Part shown: piece by piece, positions 19,391 through 31,107 of the stretch
How positions within the stretch are numbered: the first letter of the stretch is position 1
How the letters are laid out: every line of letters starts with the position of its first letter
Source: Cryphonectria parasitica EP155
Taxonomy: Eukaryota; Ascomycota; Sordariomycetes; Diaporthales; Cryphonectriaceae
Direction: 5' to 3'
DNA: 64,000 bases
Assembly (NCBI RefSeq): GCF_011745365.1
Contig: NW_024468909.1
Location: forward strand, 6,138,001-6,202,000
Program-made: the position numbers and the translations under genes
Notes under the pieces: generated by a model
Seen by the model: only the letters and a program-made list of their open reading frames with translations
Database searches by the model: none
Told to the model about the DNA's origin: nothing

Positions 19391-21957
19391 ATGCGTTTCC
19401 CAAAGGCTCAGGGGCTGCCTTTGGTCCTCCTGTCCTTCGCATCCATCATCACCTCCGCCGCCGCCGAATATGTTCTCTACACGACGTCGCTCAGCACCTG
19501 CCAGGCCGACTCAGGCTTCTCCGCCAGTCTGTTCGATGTCGTCTACACGCCTGGCAATAATTCCATGTCCGTCGACATGACGGCGTCTTCTACCGTGTCA
19601 GGAAACGTTCTGTTCGACTTCGAGATCACCGCCTATGGATTTCAAATCATGCGGAAGACGATCGACCCTTGTACCGCTGGTGAGGAGTTTGCAGGCTTCT
19701 GTCCTATGAGTCCAGGCAACCTGAATAACCCTTTCACCCTTCCCGTCGATCCGAGTGCCAAGAGCGTCATCCCCAGCATCGCCTACACCTTCCCGGACAT
19801 CGACGCCAAGGTGAAGGTCTTTATCAACAACACGGACGGATCTCCGGTTGCCTGCGTGTCGGCCTCTGTCTCGAACGGAAAGACGGTTGATCTTGTGGCG
19901 GTCAAATGGGTCACAGCCATCGTCGCCGGTCTTGCCCTTGCGTCCTCGGCCCTCATGTCCGGCCTCGGCCATCAAAACGCTGCAGCCCACGTCGCTGCCA
20001 ATGCTCTGGCTCTCTGCAGCTATTTCCAGTCGCAGGCCATTGTCGGTCTCGTCGCTACACCCCTCCCGCCCTCGGTTGCCGCCTGGACGCAGGACCTGTC
20101 GTGGAGTCTGGGCATCATCAGGGTCCAGTTCATGCAGGACATCTTCACATGGTATCAGCGGTCCACGGGTGGCACTGCGGCAAACATTTTCGACTCCCTC
20201 AACCAGGTCTCTGTGCAGGTGCAAAAGCGGTCGATGGCCGCCCTTGCGGGGCCGACTCAGAATACTGGGCTATTCCGGAGGGCTGCTGCGATGGCACCGA
20301 AAGCAGACAAGGCGCTTCTTAAGAGTGGCCTTTTCCGTAGGGCTGTTGCAATGATGCCCAGGGTTGATACAGTTGCGGGACATGTCTCCAGCCTTGCGAA
20401 GCGATCCGGAAATATCAAGAGCAGCTCTGGAGATTACGTGGTCACGGGGATTCAGCGATATGCCTACCAGGCCAATATTGAGACGACAAACTTCTTCATG
20501 ACCGGCCTGATCTGGTACTGCATTTTCTTGGTCCTCAGTGCGCTGGCTGTGGTCACATTCAAGTATATCTGCGAGGGCGGTGTCAGGGCTGGATGGATGG
20601 GAAGCGAGACTTTTGTTGAGTTCCGACGCGACTGGCGTAAGTTCGATTTTTACAAACTCCCTGCAGGTCGGATCTGTACTGACCGTCACAAAATAGGAAC
20701 CCATCTGAAGGGCATTCTGTTCCGCATCAGCCTCGTCGGCTTTCTTCCACTCTCAGTCTTGTGCCTCTGGGAGCTCACGCAGGGTGACTCTCCGGCGGAG
20801 ATGGTCTTGGCCGTAGGGTTCTTCTTGGGTCTGATTGTGTCTCTTGCCTGGGCCTCATGGAATGTCTTCCGCATGGCAAGACGCTCTGTAAGTCCATTCC
20901 CAACTGAAAAGAGCCTGCATTTGACAGTTTCGAAGATGCTGATTGACGTCCACAGATCGCTCTGCACAAGAACCCAGCCTATGCTCTCTACTCTGACCAG
21001 CATGCGCTCAACAAGTGGGGCTTCCTGTACATCCAGTTCCGCGCTTCCGCCTACTATTTCATCATCCCCGTGCTCTTCCACACCCTTCTCAAGGCCATGT
21101 TCATCGCATTTGGTCAGGGTTCCGGGGTCACCCAAGCCGTGGCGCTCATTATTCTCGAGGTCGCTGCCCTCATCGCCACCAGCGTCCTGCGCCCATACAT
21201 GGACAAGTCAACCAACGCCATAAACGTGACCATCTGCGTTGTCAACTTCCTCAACGCCGTCTTCCTGCTCATCTTCACCGACGTCTTCGACGGGCCGGGC
21301 CTCATGATTGGTATCGTGGGCATCCTTCTGTGGATTCTCAACGCAGCTGTGTCCCTGATCCTGCTGCTGATCCTCATCATCACCACCGTGGTCATCTTCT
21401 TCAAGTCCAACCCGGACAACCGCTACCAGATGGCTGACGACCGGACCTCATTCATGAAGTCCGGTTCTGTGCTCAACACAACACAGCAGCTGGATGCCCT
21501 GGCCGCCGCTGCAAGAGGCGATCATGGCGACGGTGGCTATGTGAAGGCACCTCTCGAAGATGAGGACGACGAGGACTCGATTGTGCCGTTAGGCTCGTCC
21601 ACGGCGAACCTGCCGGGCCACAGAGGCATTGCCGTCGGCAGGAGGTCAGACAGGAACAGCGGGACAAGCGACGAGATGAATGAGAAGATGCGACCGTCGT
21701 CAGTCCCGAGCACGAATGGGTCGTCAGCTAGCATGCGGATGGATCCATCCCGGGTGCCCGTCCCAGTAAGCCCGTTAGCAAGCAGCAGCGGAAGCCCGAG
21801 CTCGGCGTCCAGTGGAGTGACAGGGCATAGGGCGGCGAATAATGCGAGGTGAGTTCTCATCCCCTTTTGGACAGCAATTAAGGCGTATTTTGAGTCGTGG
21901 CTGACAAGAGGTAATAGTCCTTGGCAAAGAGGCATCGGATACGAACAACCTTCCTGA
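19391..21957 (+). CDS. Flavin carrier/TRP-like membrane protein (FLC family, ML-like domain)
   Basis: Four exons: 19391-20636, 20697-20887, 20956-21848, 21918-21957 (789 residues). Layout: signal peptide (1-24), a luminal ML-like domain with paired cysteines, then about nine hydrophobic segments of the fungal TRP-like domain (from VAVKWVTAIVAGLALASSA to LILLLILIITTVVIFF), and a Ser-rich cytosolic tail. Family marks are FRRDWRTHLKGILFR, NKWGFLYIQFRASAYYF, LRPYMDKSTN and the last-exon ending SPWQRGIGYEQPS. The first intron (60 bp, acceptor AAATAG) is stop-free and in frame, the third is needed to reach the conserved C-terminus; without it the frame stops at 21852. Yeast Flc proteins sit in the ER/vacuolar system and are tied to FAD transport, calcium and cell-wall integrity; the exact role here is inferred. 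Confidence 0.9.
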
Positions 21958-22978
21958 TCCAAATGCCTTTTCATTGTTTTGACTTGGACTTACGCTTCTA
22001 ATGACATAATTGGTTTATAATGAGATGGCTGCGGCCAGGTTAGGCACCCACAGTCTCGGACATTCCTGGGCAGGAACATACTCGGCTAATTGCCCATTAT
22101 TCGCGTCACTCTTTGAATACCCTCTTTTTCCCTTTGCTGGATTTGTTTATGTAATGAGCGCCGTGGAGTTTGGGAGTTCATCTTAACAGAGAACAAAAAA
22201 TTGGGATGAATCTCCAAGAGAGCGGGGATATAAAGATCTGGTGGGCCCTTGAAGTAGGCGGTTATTTCACAATGTCAAATTCATAATGGGCGCAAGCAGT
22301 TGTATGATATAGCGACATTAGTAGCGTTCATTACGTTGGGGAAATGTTATATCTCAACCGCTACAACCTGGAGGCTGTTTCGTGTCTGACTTGCGCCGTT
22401 ATATTGTGATTGGAGTCCTGGCTCTGTGAAGTCATGTAAGTGATACATTTGACAGGTTCTTCGGCTGTGGTCTGTGCGAACAATAGGGTATCTAGCTGTG
22501 TCCCTCGAGTTTTTCGGTCGAGGGAATGCAATGGTCTCTGCATAATCTGCTGAGGATCTAATATTGAATATGCTAGCAATCCATTTTCTGAATTGGGAGG
22601 CCTTCAAAGGAGACTACAAACAAAAACATGCTGTGACGAAGATGAAGCCCTGCCTTGGTTGAGTAGCTGACTGTTGTTCAGGCCATAACCAGGCGGCAGG
22701 CAAGGGCCTGTCTTGGCGCTCTTCCACATAGATTCAGCCCGCTAGGCCTTGATTGAACCGCAACCTGCTGGACCTCGCCTCCCCAACCCAGCAAGCTCCA
22801 ACCTCCTCGAGCCTTTCTCGAAAAACCTCCCACTTATGACCAGCAAAGAACCTGCAACAAACGATCTCTTTTGGAACTTGAACATCTTTACGAGCCAGCT
22901 AGCGTTGCATTGAGTTGACGCCGAATTCGCCTCGTACACCAGCGCTGGCGGCCGGCTGAACTGCATGCGCCAGGCATT
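21958..22978. other. Intergenic, 1.0 kb
   Basis: 3' region of the FLC-like gene and promoter/leader of TAF6. No gene or repeat recognised. Confidence 0.5.
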
Positions 22979-24461
22979 ATGGCCGCCGCCCCGCCAAAGC
23001 ACGTGGAGGAGTCGCGTCTCCTCTGGAATCCCGAGAATGTCAAGGACGTCGCCGAGTCCGTCGGCATCGGTTCTCTGAATGAGGACGCGCTCAAGGTCCT
23101 CCAACAAGATGTTGAGTACCGCCTGGGCCAGGTCATCATCGAGAGCTTGCGTTTCATGCGACTCGCGGGCCGCACCACCCTGACCGTCCAGGACGTATCG
23201 CAAGCGCTCAAGGCGCTCGACGTGGAACCTCTTTATGGCTACGACTCGACCCGGCCACTGCGCTTTGGGGAGGCTAGCATGGGACCGGGCCAGCCCCTGT
23301 TCTATCTGGAAGACGAGGAGGTGGACTTCGAGAAGCTCATCAATGCGCCACTTCCCAAGGTGCCTCGAGACGCTACGTTTACAGGTACGATATATTGTCC
23401 CCTATCACTCCATAGATCCCGCCTGCTAACACCACGCCTCCTTGGGGAAAACAGCCCACTGGCTCGCGATCGAGGGCGTCCAGCCCACCATCCCGCAGAA
23501 CCCCTCGACCACCGAATCCCGTCCCGCCGAGCTCGTGCCCAAAGGGCCCGGTGCGAATCCCGCTCTCGCCGCGCTTGCCGGAAACGACAATGTCTCCTTC
23601 AGACCGCATGTTAGGCACATCATCTCGAAGGAGCTCGTCTTGTACTTCGATAAGATCCAGTCGGCGATCCTCGACGATAACCCCGACGATGAAGTGCGGC
23701 AGCTTCGCGAGGCCGCGTTACAGTCGGTGCGCGCCGACCCGGGCCTACACCAACTCGTTCCGTACTTTGTCAATTTCATAGCGAACCAAGTCACCCACAG
23801 GCTGGATGACACCTTCGTCTTAAGGCAGATGATGGAGCTTACGGACGCGCTGCTTGACAACACCAACCTCTTCCTCGACCCCTATGCCAGCCCGCTGAGC
23901 GCACCAGTCCTGACGTGTCTGATGAGTAGGAAGGTTGGATCGGAGGAGGGCACGGACGCGGTCAAGGAGCAGTATGAGCTGCGGGAGTTCTCGGCAGGCG
24001 TGCTGGGCAGGATCGCCAAGAACTATAGCAAGTCGAACACGCGCCTGCGGCCCAAGCTGACGAGAACGTGCCTCAAGTATTTCCTGGACCCGTCGAAGCC
24101 CTGTCCGGTGCTGTTCGGCGCCGTGTGTGGCCTCAGCGCTGCTGGCGGCCCTATGTCGGTGCGGGTGCTGCTGATGCCCAACCTCAAGTCGTTCGACACC
24201 ATGATTCTGTCATCCCTCCGCGAGAGGGGCGTTCCGAACACGGAATATGACCTGCTGCTCGGCGCGATCGTCAAGGCCGTTCAAACCATCGACAAGACGG
24301 AATTTGACATGATGAACGGCGTCAGCGGTGGGGCGGACGGGGACGTCGCCGCGCAGCTGGAGGACTTCCTGGGCCCGACCATTGGGCGGGCTGTGTTCAG
24401 CCTACAGAAGGACCGGCTGAACAGGTTGGTGTTGGATGCTAAGGCGTTCAAGGACGATTAG
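22979..24461 (+). CDS. TAF6: Transcription initiation factor TFIID subunit 6
   Basis: Histone-fold subunit of TFIID and, in fungi, also of SAGA, pairing with TAF9 in the nucleus. Two exons, 22979-23384 and 23455-24461, with a 70-bp intron (GTACGA, branch GCTAAC, CAG), 470 residues. Histone fold at about residues 10-85 ([20 protein letters not shown], then [18 protein letters not shown]), followed by the TAF6 signature [12 protein letters not shown] and the linker [16 protein letters not shown] across the splice. The C-terminal HEAT-like domain starts near [11 protein letters not shown] and includes [17 protein letters not shown] and [15 protein letters not shown] blocks (here [13 protein letters not shown]). 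Length and domain order match the fungal family. Converges on the SDHC gene. Confidence 0.94.
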
Positions 24462-25114
24462 GGGCGCGTCTGTAGGCGCGAAAGGGAATCCTGTCTTTTA
24501 TAATGGTGAACGGAGTCCAGGCTGGTATCTTAACCACAGGGATAGGGCGAATGGCTTACTTGAATCCTCTTTTGATCCCGGGAAAAGGCGTTAGGACACA
24601 CAGGTAATTAGGAGGCGAAAATAACATCCGTCAATGCATGTTACATGATTGAATCTCAATATGTACTTTTTCTCGCATTGCCTCGTAGAATTCTCCACTT
24701 CCAATGGTGTATAGATTGGAAGCCTTTTGCTGGGCACAGATGCTGTGGCAAGCCTTCATTCCTCCAAGATCAATGCATAGCTTTCACTATCAAACCGAGC
24801 CCTTCTCGAATAGCTGGCTGGTTTGGCAACCCTCGTACTGTCCAGCATATCACCATTTGCTTGCTGATCCCTCACATTGCCCGGGTGCCTCCAGCTCCGC
24901 TCCAGCTCCTTAGTCACCCAGACGTCTTGGTTCTGCTCTTCGAAATGGCTATCCAGAGAGACTTGCGAGGAGCATAGCTCAGTTTGTGTTTCACATTGTC
25001 CCATTGCTACAAAAAAGTACATCTATCTCCCATCTCTCAAGGATGACTGTTTCATCCTCGTCCAGTCGAGCAGGAAACAGTGTTCTGTCCCTCGTCTGCT
25101 ACTTGATCGCCGCC

Positions 25115-25151
<37 letters not shown>

Positions 25152-25183
25152 TAATCCTCCTCCTCCATTTGCCTCCCCCACAT
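24462..25183. other. Intergenic between convergent TAF6 and SDHC
   Basis: About 720 bp of 3' untranslated sequence from both genes, with a (TC)n microsatellite at 25119-25148. No gene recognised. Confidence 0.55.
25119..25148. repeat. (TC)15 microsatellite
   Basis: 30 bp of perfect TC dinucleotides in the 3' region of the SDHC gene. Confidence 0.95.
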
Positions 25184-25962
25184 TTATAGAAGGAAAGCCA
25201 GCCCCAGAGCTACAACTGTAGAGCTTCCCCACACGATATACTCGGTCCTCTTGATCGTCGCCTTCCTGAAGCCCTTGGCTGTAGAGTCGTTCCACAGGTG
25301 CTTGATTCCGTTGATCAGGTGGTACACAAATGGCCACGCCAGGCCGACCTTGACACCACCCTTGACGAGCAGCGGCAGGCCCGCGAACGCAGCCGCGACA
25401 GAGGCGCTCTCGAGGTGCCAGCCGGCGAGGGGCGCGACGAGGTAGCCGATGCTGTAGGCGTACAGAGAGCCGGTGAAGAACATGCCCGTGAAGCGCTGCC
25501 AGATGGACGAGCCCAGGTAGGTCTGCTTCTTGTCGTAGATCTCGAGGTGCGGGGCGACGGGCCGCTGCAGGCGCTGCTTAGCCAGGAGGGACTGGGCGTC
25601 GAGGGGGGTCATGGGTTGGGTCGCTGCCGTGCGGCGGATCTGGAGGGGTTGCTGGGCCTGGACGAGGAGGGCGGAGGCGGTCGGGGTGAAGAAGTTGCTG
25701 GGCTTGGCGGCTATATTGGATAGTGAAGTTCGTTTGTTAGCACCTAAGGGGAACTCGGACAGTGGTGATGGCGGAAGCGCCCAGCCTGAGCGCCCAGCAC
25801 CAGAATGAGAAGACCTGAGCTTGGTGAAACCAGCTGTAATAACATTGCGAGGCATGCCGTGAGAGGCTGCTTGGTGGTGCTCGGTGAGGTGGATGACATT
25901 TAGGAGCATGTGGCTTGCTTACCCCGGCGAACGGCCGTGAGGCCTGCTCTTGAGGTGATCAT
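25184..25962 (-). CDS. SDHC: Succinate dehydrogenase cytochrome b subunit (complex II, SDHC/Sdh3)
   Basis: Membrane anchor of complex II that binds heme b and ubiquinone in the mitochondrial inner membrane. Two exons, 25962-25923 (40 nt) and 25710-25184, with a 212-bp intron (GTAAGC, acceptor ATATAG), 188 residues. Exon 1 starts the presequence MITSRAGLTAVRR. Exon 2 carries the quinone-site block RPVAPHLEIY, SSIWQRFTG, and the heme-ligand region VYHLINGIKHLWND, plus three membrane spans. The intron is unusually long for this window and its downstream part is open in the exon 2 frame, with two in-frame ATGs (25909 and further in) giving an alternative basic N-terminus, so an alternative first exon cannot be excluded. 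This subunit is a known target of SDHI fungicides. Confidence 0.9.
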
Positions 25963-28206
25963 CTTGGCTGGATGTGCTGCAATCGGTTGAGAGCTGTTGT
26001 CGTCGTTGTCACGATTCGAGGTCGTGCAGGAGGACACGGAAAGGGCGAAGACGGTCAATCGACGGCCGGGCAGCAAGGGCGCAATCTGTACTGGAGGCAC
26101 GGAGGTGAGGTTGAAATCGGCGAGGTTTCGATGATGCTGGGCTGCCGTATCCATCCGCTGTCGGGTCCTCGGCTAAGCTCGACGAATCAGACGAGGCCAG
26201 TTGCTCATCGCAGCGTTCCCTGCCAGCTCGGCTGGGTCACGTGCAACTGGACAGGGATCCGTGCTGGTCAACGACGTCTAAAGCTCGCGTTCGAAATTTC
26301 CAAACTCTTACTCTCTTTCTTTTTCCTCATGTCAGTTGAGACGCCCGACCACAGCACAGAGGCACCGTTTTGGTCTGATGAGGCTGCAGGATGGTCGGAC
26401 ACATTTTTGTGTCGATGGTGTTTTCTCACAGAGGAAATTGATCCTTCGTTAATCTCTGGACGCCAGTGATCCCGTCTGGCTTCAGTTTCATTCTGAGATC
26501 TACATTTGCGCGACCACACATGGTAGTGGTCTTCACTGAAGAGGCCAAGAATTGGCATGCAACCTTTTGGCCATTACTACTCCGACAAAGATGACAGGGG
26601 AGATGGTCATGTCGTTCAGGTTGGCATGCTATTACCACACCCAATATCCTGCTGTCTTTCAAGGGTGGCTAAGAGATGGATTTATGTAGCTGTGGGTGCT
26701 GGCACAGAGCTTGGGTCTTGCATGACCTTGCGCGTTGTGTTCTCGAATCCCTTTCCCTTGAGTCCTTAATACAACAATTTCTATCTCGTCTCTGCCTGGT
26801 GTCTTTGAGTTTGTTTCATCTGTACGACATCCTATGCTACTTGCTGTGAAGTCACCTGCGACTTGTCTTTGCCAGCAAGGTTACGTATACCTGCTGCCTT
26901 GTCCCAAAGTCGTGTACGCTATCCATCCTCCTGCTCTGCACAGAAGGACTGGGTTCCCTCAGAAAGCTCTCATAAAGTTACTTGGTGGCAACAATATGGC
27001 ACCATTTCCCCTAATGCTCAAAGCAGTTTTTGGGCAGAGGTGAGGGCGTTCTTTCTCCGGTGAGACAGTCAGGTACTCTGTTAGTAACAGGCACTCTGGT
27101 TCCATACAAACATCTGTATATGCAAGAGAAGTGTCAGTGATCATTATTTCAATTTGATTTGTCTAGCACAGCTCCTTTCTCTCATGGCATCGCCTCTGAT
27201 ACTGCAGAACGAGTTGTCTTATTTGGATGAAGAAGGCTGGGTCAGAGGTTGAGGCGGGGAAGGGAGCGGTTTGGACTGGCCAGCATGAGGAAGGAAGGAG
27301 GTGTGGCAGGCTTAGCTACCTTCAATTTCGTTGACAATATGGGCAGGTGCACCTATGTGAGGAGAACAAGGCTACTTATGTGCCTGGGCACTCTACTTCA
27401 ACTTTGGCTCGTCCATCTTAGTCCTCCTTGGTCCTTTGGTCATCCTGCTTTTCGTTTACATTCCCTTTCAGACACCCAGATCCAGCATCAGTGACTGCAC
27501 ATGACCCAAGATCTTGAAGCCCGCCCTCTCCTGTCCCCTCTGCAATGGCCAACTAAAATGGACACTCTTCTTTTGTTGTGGCTCATGATTCTGGGTGTGA
27601 TGGCTGTCATGACCTTTGCTGGTGTCTTTATGCTCCTAACCCCAGCCCTTGAACAGACAGAGCCTGGGAGGGACTAGAATCAAGGAGATACTGTCGTCCT
27701 CCCCATTCCACCCGCCTTTGGTACCCACCCCCCGCCCCCCTTCTCCAAACTCCCTCCATACTGCATCCCTATCAGCTAACTCTGTCTCCCCAATAAACCT
27801 CCAGATATTCACAATTTGACCTGCATCAACCCTTTTACATCCATTGCCCCCCTTTGGCACTCTGAAGAGGCTGCAACCTAGTACATCTCAACGTCGACTC
27901 TTCATCAGGAGCACCTACGAGGGTCACGCCCAGCTTCCCTCTGATCATCTTCAAGGTAAGCACGGTCTGATGATGTTATCACCAGCTTGAGGATGTCTTG
28001 CTGACAGCCTGAACCCATCTCTATAGCACCTGTTGTTCAAACAAACACAACCTACGAAGACGAGAGCGCCCTTGGCCGACTTTTCTTCCATTTCCACTAC
28101 AGGACGCGCTGCATTTCAACAACCTTTGTTTTCCACATATCTTTCTTCTACAACCATCTCTTGTTACAGCTATCACCTGTATACGCGTCATCAGCAAGGC
28201 AACAAG
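25963..28206. other. Intergenic and 5' leader of the large gene at 28207
   Basis: 2.2 kb. Begins with the SDHC promoter, ends with a pyrimidine-rich leader. A typical intron sits in that leader at 27956-28026 (GTAAGC, branch GCTGAC, ATAG). No other gene recognised. Confidence 0.5.
27956..28026 (+). other. Probable 5'-untranslated-region intron
   Basis: 71 bp with donor AAG|GTAAGC, branch-like TTGCTGACAG and acceptor CTATAG, 180 bp before the ATG at 28207. Size and signals match the coding introns in the window. Confidence 0.65.
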
Positions 28207-31107
28207 ATGGGCGACACTGCCACCACTGCCCCTGGAGCAGCTGCTCTCTCAGCTCCCAGTGGAAGCCCCCTCCTGAAGCTCTTTGGAACTGACCCAATCG
28301 ATCCCCTTGGCCATGTCCGTCCTTTGAGCTTCATTCGCAACAAAATCTATTCCTACGCCTGGTCTCGCGAGCGACGAGATGACTTCAAGCTTGACTGGGT
28401 TGTTTCTGAGTCTGGCATCAACCGCAATGTCCCTGAGCGCTTTGTACCAGACACTCCCCATGGTACTGCTGCATTTAAGTGCCTGGACAAGCTCCCGTGC
28501 AACCTCCACCTTGTCAACAAACAGATATCTGAGGATTTCACTCGTTACATCTACAACATCAATGCTCTCGAAATTCTTGTGGACCTCAAGGCTGTGCACA
28601 CTGAGGCTACAGCCGCCTGTCTTCAGGAGATCGTCACACAGCTACAGAACCCCAACCTCCAGAAGTACACACGACGTAGCCGGGTGCGAATCCACTTCCC
28701 CCCTTCATACCCAGTCAACAATCTTCCAGCCATCAATCAACATGCTCTTGAGGACATTGCATCTTCCTTTGACCAGTTTGAGCAGCTTGAGCATGTGGCT
28801 CTCCGTGTGGTTCTGGCGCAGGGTTCGCCTCTGGACTACGAAATTCGTTTTGCCGCCTTTCCATTTTATCCCATGCGCATGACCTACTGGTCTCTTCGAA
28901 CCCTCAACACCAACGTTTTTCCATCCAGCTGGGACATCCTGGACAAACGGGAAATCAAGCTGCTCGATCAAGCTTGGAGAATTTACAACGACAGTGGCAG
29001 TCTGACAGCACCGATTAAGTACCGCTCTGTCGCACATTTCCCAGAGTCAAGTCGGCCCCTTGCGCTCGATGTAATCAATACAGCTGGTGGTGCTCTGCCG
29101 TACAATGAGTTGTACAGTCCAAGAAATGGTAGCATGAAGAGAAAAATTCGCAAGCAGAGAGCTCTGGCCAGTTCTCTGGTGTCTGCCAACCCTTCTTCTG
29201 TTAAGCCTCTCAATGACTCTGAGGCTATGGCGAGTGTGAAGCTGCCGATACCTGGCGTGGAAGAGTCTCAGGCTATCGCAGTCGATGCTGCTGGCCGTGG
29301 TGCGGCGACAAACGCACAGTCTTCAGACCCTGAATTTGTGTTGAATACGGCAAACTACAAGCAATATGGCTCCCACCCAACCATCCCACCATCGCCTCCT
29401 CAGTCACCTGCTCAGCCCGGGATGACCACGGCCATGATGTTTCCCTCATTCATGAGTAATGACGACTTCACAGTGTCCTCACAGGTTGGAAAACCAGTGA
29501 TCAGCAAACAAAACACATCTTGTCCGGAGCTTCAGGGCGCGGGTGCAATGGACAAGCACCCACAAGACCCTCGACCTCCTAGTCCAGCTTCCAGCTCATG
29601 TACCATCGGTTCGACGTCGGAGAATCCAACTGCCCTCATGGACAAGGACGAAGATGGTCGCGGAGACCTCATTGTTGCCGGACAGACGGACATCCACCAC
29701 GTCCAGCAGAAGCAGGCAAAGAAAAAGCGAAAGTCCAAGAAGAGAGCCAAGTCGGTCGCCAACAAAGCCGGCGTGGTTCAGCATGACCCTGTCCCCAGCG
29801 CCGCTCTCGACCAGGATGAGAAGCAGGAGGATGGTCTTGTTTCGGGCGGGCAGGATGATGGTGTGGGGGAGAAAGGTTCCGACATAGACATCGACAGCAA
29901 GTCTATGACGGTCGGAGCTGAGCCATCAAAGTCTGTAAAGAAGGTGGGGGCGTCAACGAGGCGCAATCTGTCCAAGCTTGAGTTGCGCGCCTATTCAAGC
30001 AAATATGCAATCGCCAAGGAGCCCGACGCTACCCTGGGCGTCTTAATGGAGAGGGACATTTTTATCAACTGGCACTTGCGCCAGCAAGAGCGGCAACGCA
30101 CCGAGCATGCTGAAAGACAAGCCAAGAATAAGGAGACCAAGGAGAAGAGGGGAATCAAGAAAGCTAAGCAGTTGTTGCTCCGTCGAGACACTGTCGCTCC
30201 CAACTCACCTCTATCTCGTGCGTGTGAGCGTCAGCGCCAGGACCAGAAGAGCACGAGGAAGGCCAGCAAGAGCAGCGAGCCCGATGTTGCATCCGAGGCC
30301 GCTGGCCATATATTTGATGCATTGATAGAAACCGAGATGTTCATTCGTGGGCTCCCTCAAGTCACCAGCCTTGAACGCGAGCACCGCTTCAACTTCAGCA
30401 GCACAGATCAGCCAAGCCGTCTTATTGAAGAAGTCAAGGAGGATGCGGGTAGCTCCAGCTCCAGCTCACCAAGCGATGTTCAAGATGGTTTATATTATTC
30501 TGCGGAAAGTATACCTTTCCGGTCGCCGGGACAGCTTGAAGGGGACGGCAATCACACACACGGTGACGAGACCAGTCTCTCTCAAGACTTGTGTGCTACT
30601 AGCGTTTCCAAGCACAGCCAGAAAGAGTTTTCTGGCAGTGCCACGAGTTCCGGTCAAGATTCTGGGCAAATGGTTTTTTCAGGTACAAATCCAGTTGAAG
30701 ACAGCCCGTATGGTTGTGCCTCAGGAAGTCCAGGCGGACGAGGGCCTCAGCGCGCCCGCAGACCGCAGCACCTAAGAGGTCACCGAAACGCTACGCGAGG
30801 CGCGAGGCGTGGTAACCAGGATGTATCTCTTGCTAAGGATGGGCACGGCGATCGCAGAACGCATTGGGCTGCCCACGTAATGGCGAGCGACGAAGGCTTG
30901 CGAGCTCGAGATCGGAAGGAGAATGAGACGCGGAAGCGCAAGCTGGAAGCTGACGGGGCTGAGGATACTACTGCCTACGACCGTCCAATCATCGACACCT
31001 GGATCAAGAAGGACGAGGATGGCAATCGCATCGAGCACCAGACTGAGCGGCTGGTCTACAGCAATCAAAAGCAGGAGCCATCCGCGTCGGACGGACACGT
31101 CTCTTGA
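28207..31107 (+). CDS. Large protein of unknown function with N-terminal 2EXR/F-box-like domain
   Basis: Single exon, 966 residues. The frame is open from 28033, but that codon is TTG; the first ATG is 28207 (MGDTATT). Residues about 25-250 form a folded region with a pattern seen in many fungal 2EXR/F-box-like proteins: FIRNKIYSYAW near the start, then LHLVNKQISEDFTRYIY and NALEILVDL. The remainder is low-complexity and probably disordered, with Pro/Ser-rich, acidic (DEDGRGD) and strongly basic stretches (KKKRKSKKRAKS, ERQAKNKETKEKRGIKKAKQ) that look like nuclear localisation signals and a coiled coil. The C-terminus (about 900-966) regains some order: ENETRKRKLEADG and IDTWIKKDEDGN. No catalytic motif. 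Function not recognised; nuclear location is inferred. Confidence 0.8.
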   Translation: MGDTATTAPGAAALSAPSGSPLLKLFGTDPIDPLGHVRPLSFIRNKIYSYAWSRERRDDFKLDWVVSESGINRNVPERFVPDTPHGTAAFKCLDKLPCNLHLVNKQISEDFTRYIYNINALEILVDLKAVHTEATAACLQEIVTQLQNPNLQKYTRRSRVRIHFPPSYPVNNLPAINQHALEDIASSFDQFEQLEHVALRVVLAQGSPLDYEIRFAAFPFYPMRMTYWSLRTLNTNVFPSSWDILDKREIKLLDQAWRIYNDSGSLTAPIKYRSVAHFPESSRPLALDVINTAGGALPYNELYSPRNGSMKRKIRKQRALASSLVSANPSSVKPLNDSEAMASVKLPIPGVEESQAIAVDAAGRGAATNAQSSDPEFVLNTANYKQYGSHPTIPPSPPQSPAQPGMTTAMMFPSFMSNDDFTVSSQVGKPVISKQNTSCPELQGAGAMDKHPQDPRPPSPASSSCTIGSTSENPTALMDKDEDGRGDLIVAGQTDIHHVQQKQAKKKRKSKKRAKSVANKAGVVQHDPVPSAALDQDEKQEDGLVSGGQDDGVGEKGSDIDIDSKSMTVGAEPSKSVKKVGASTRRNLSKLELRAYSSKYAIAKEPDATLGVLMERDIFINWHLRQQERQRTEHAERQAKNKETKEKRGIKKAKQLLLRRDTVAPNSPLSRACERQRQDQKSTRKASKSSEPDVASEAAGHIFDALIETEMFIRGLPQVTSLEREHRFNFSSTDQPSRLIEEVKEDAGSSSSSSPSDVQDGLYYSAESIPFRSPGQLEGDGNHTHGDETSLSQDLCATSVSKHSQKEFSGSATSSGQDSGQMVFSGTNPVEDSPYGCASGSPGGRGPQRARRPQHLRGHRNATRGARRGNQDVSLAKDGHGDRRTHWAAHVMASDEGLRARDRKENETRKRKLEADGAEDTTAYDRPIIDTWIKKDEDGNRIEHQTERLVYSNQKQEPSASDGHVS

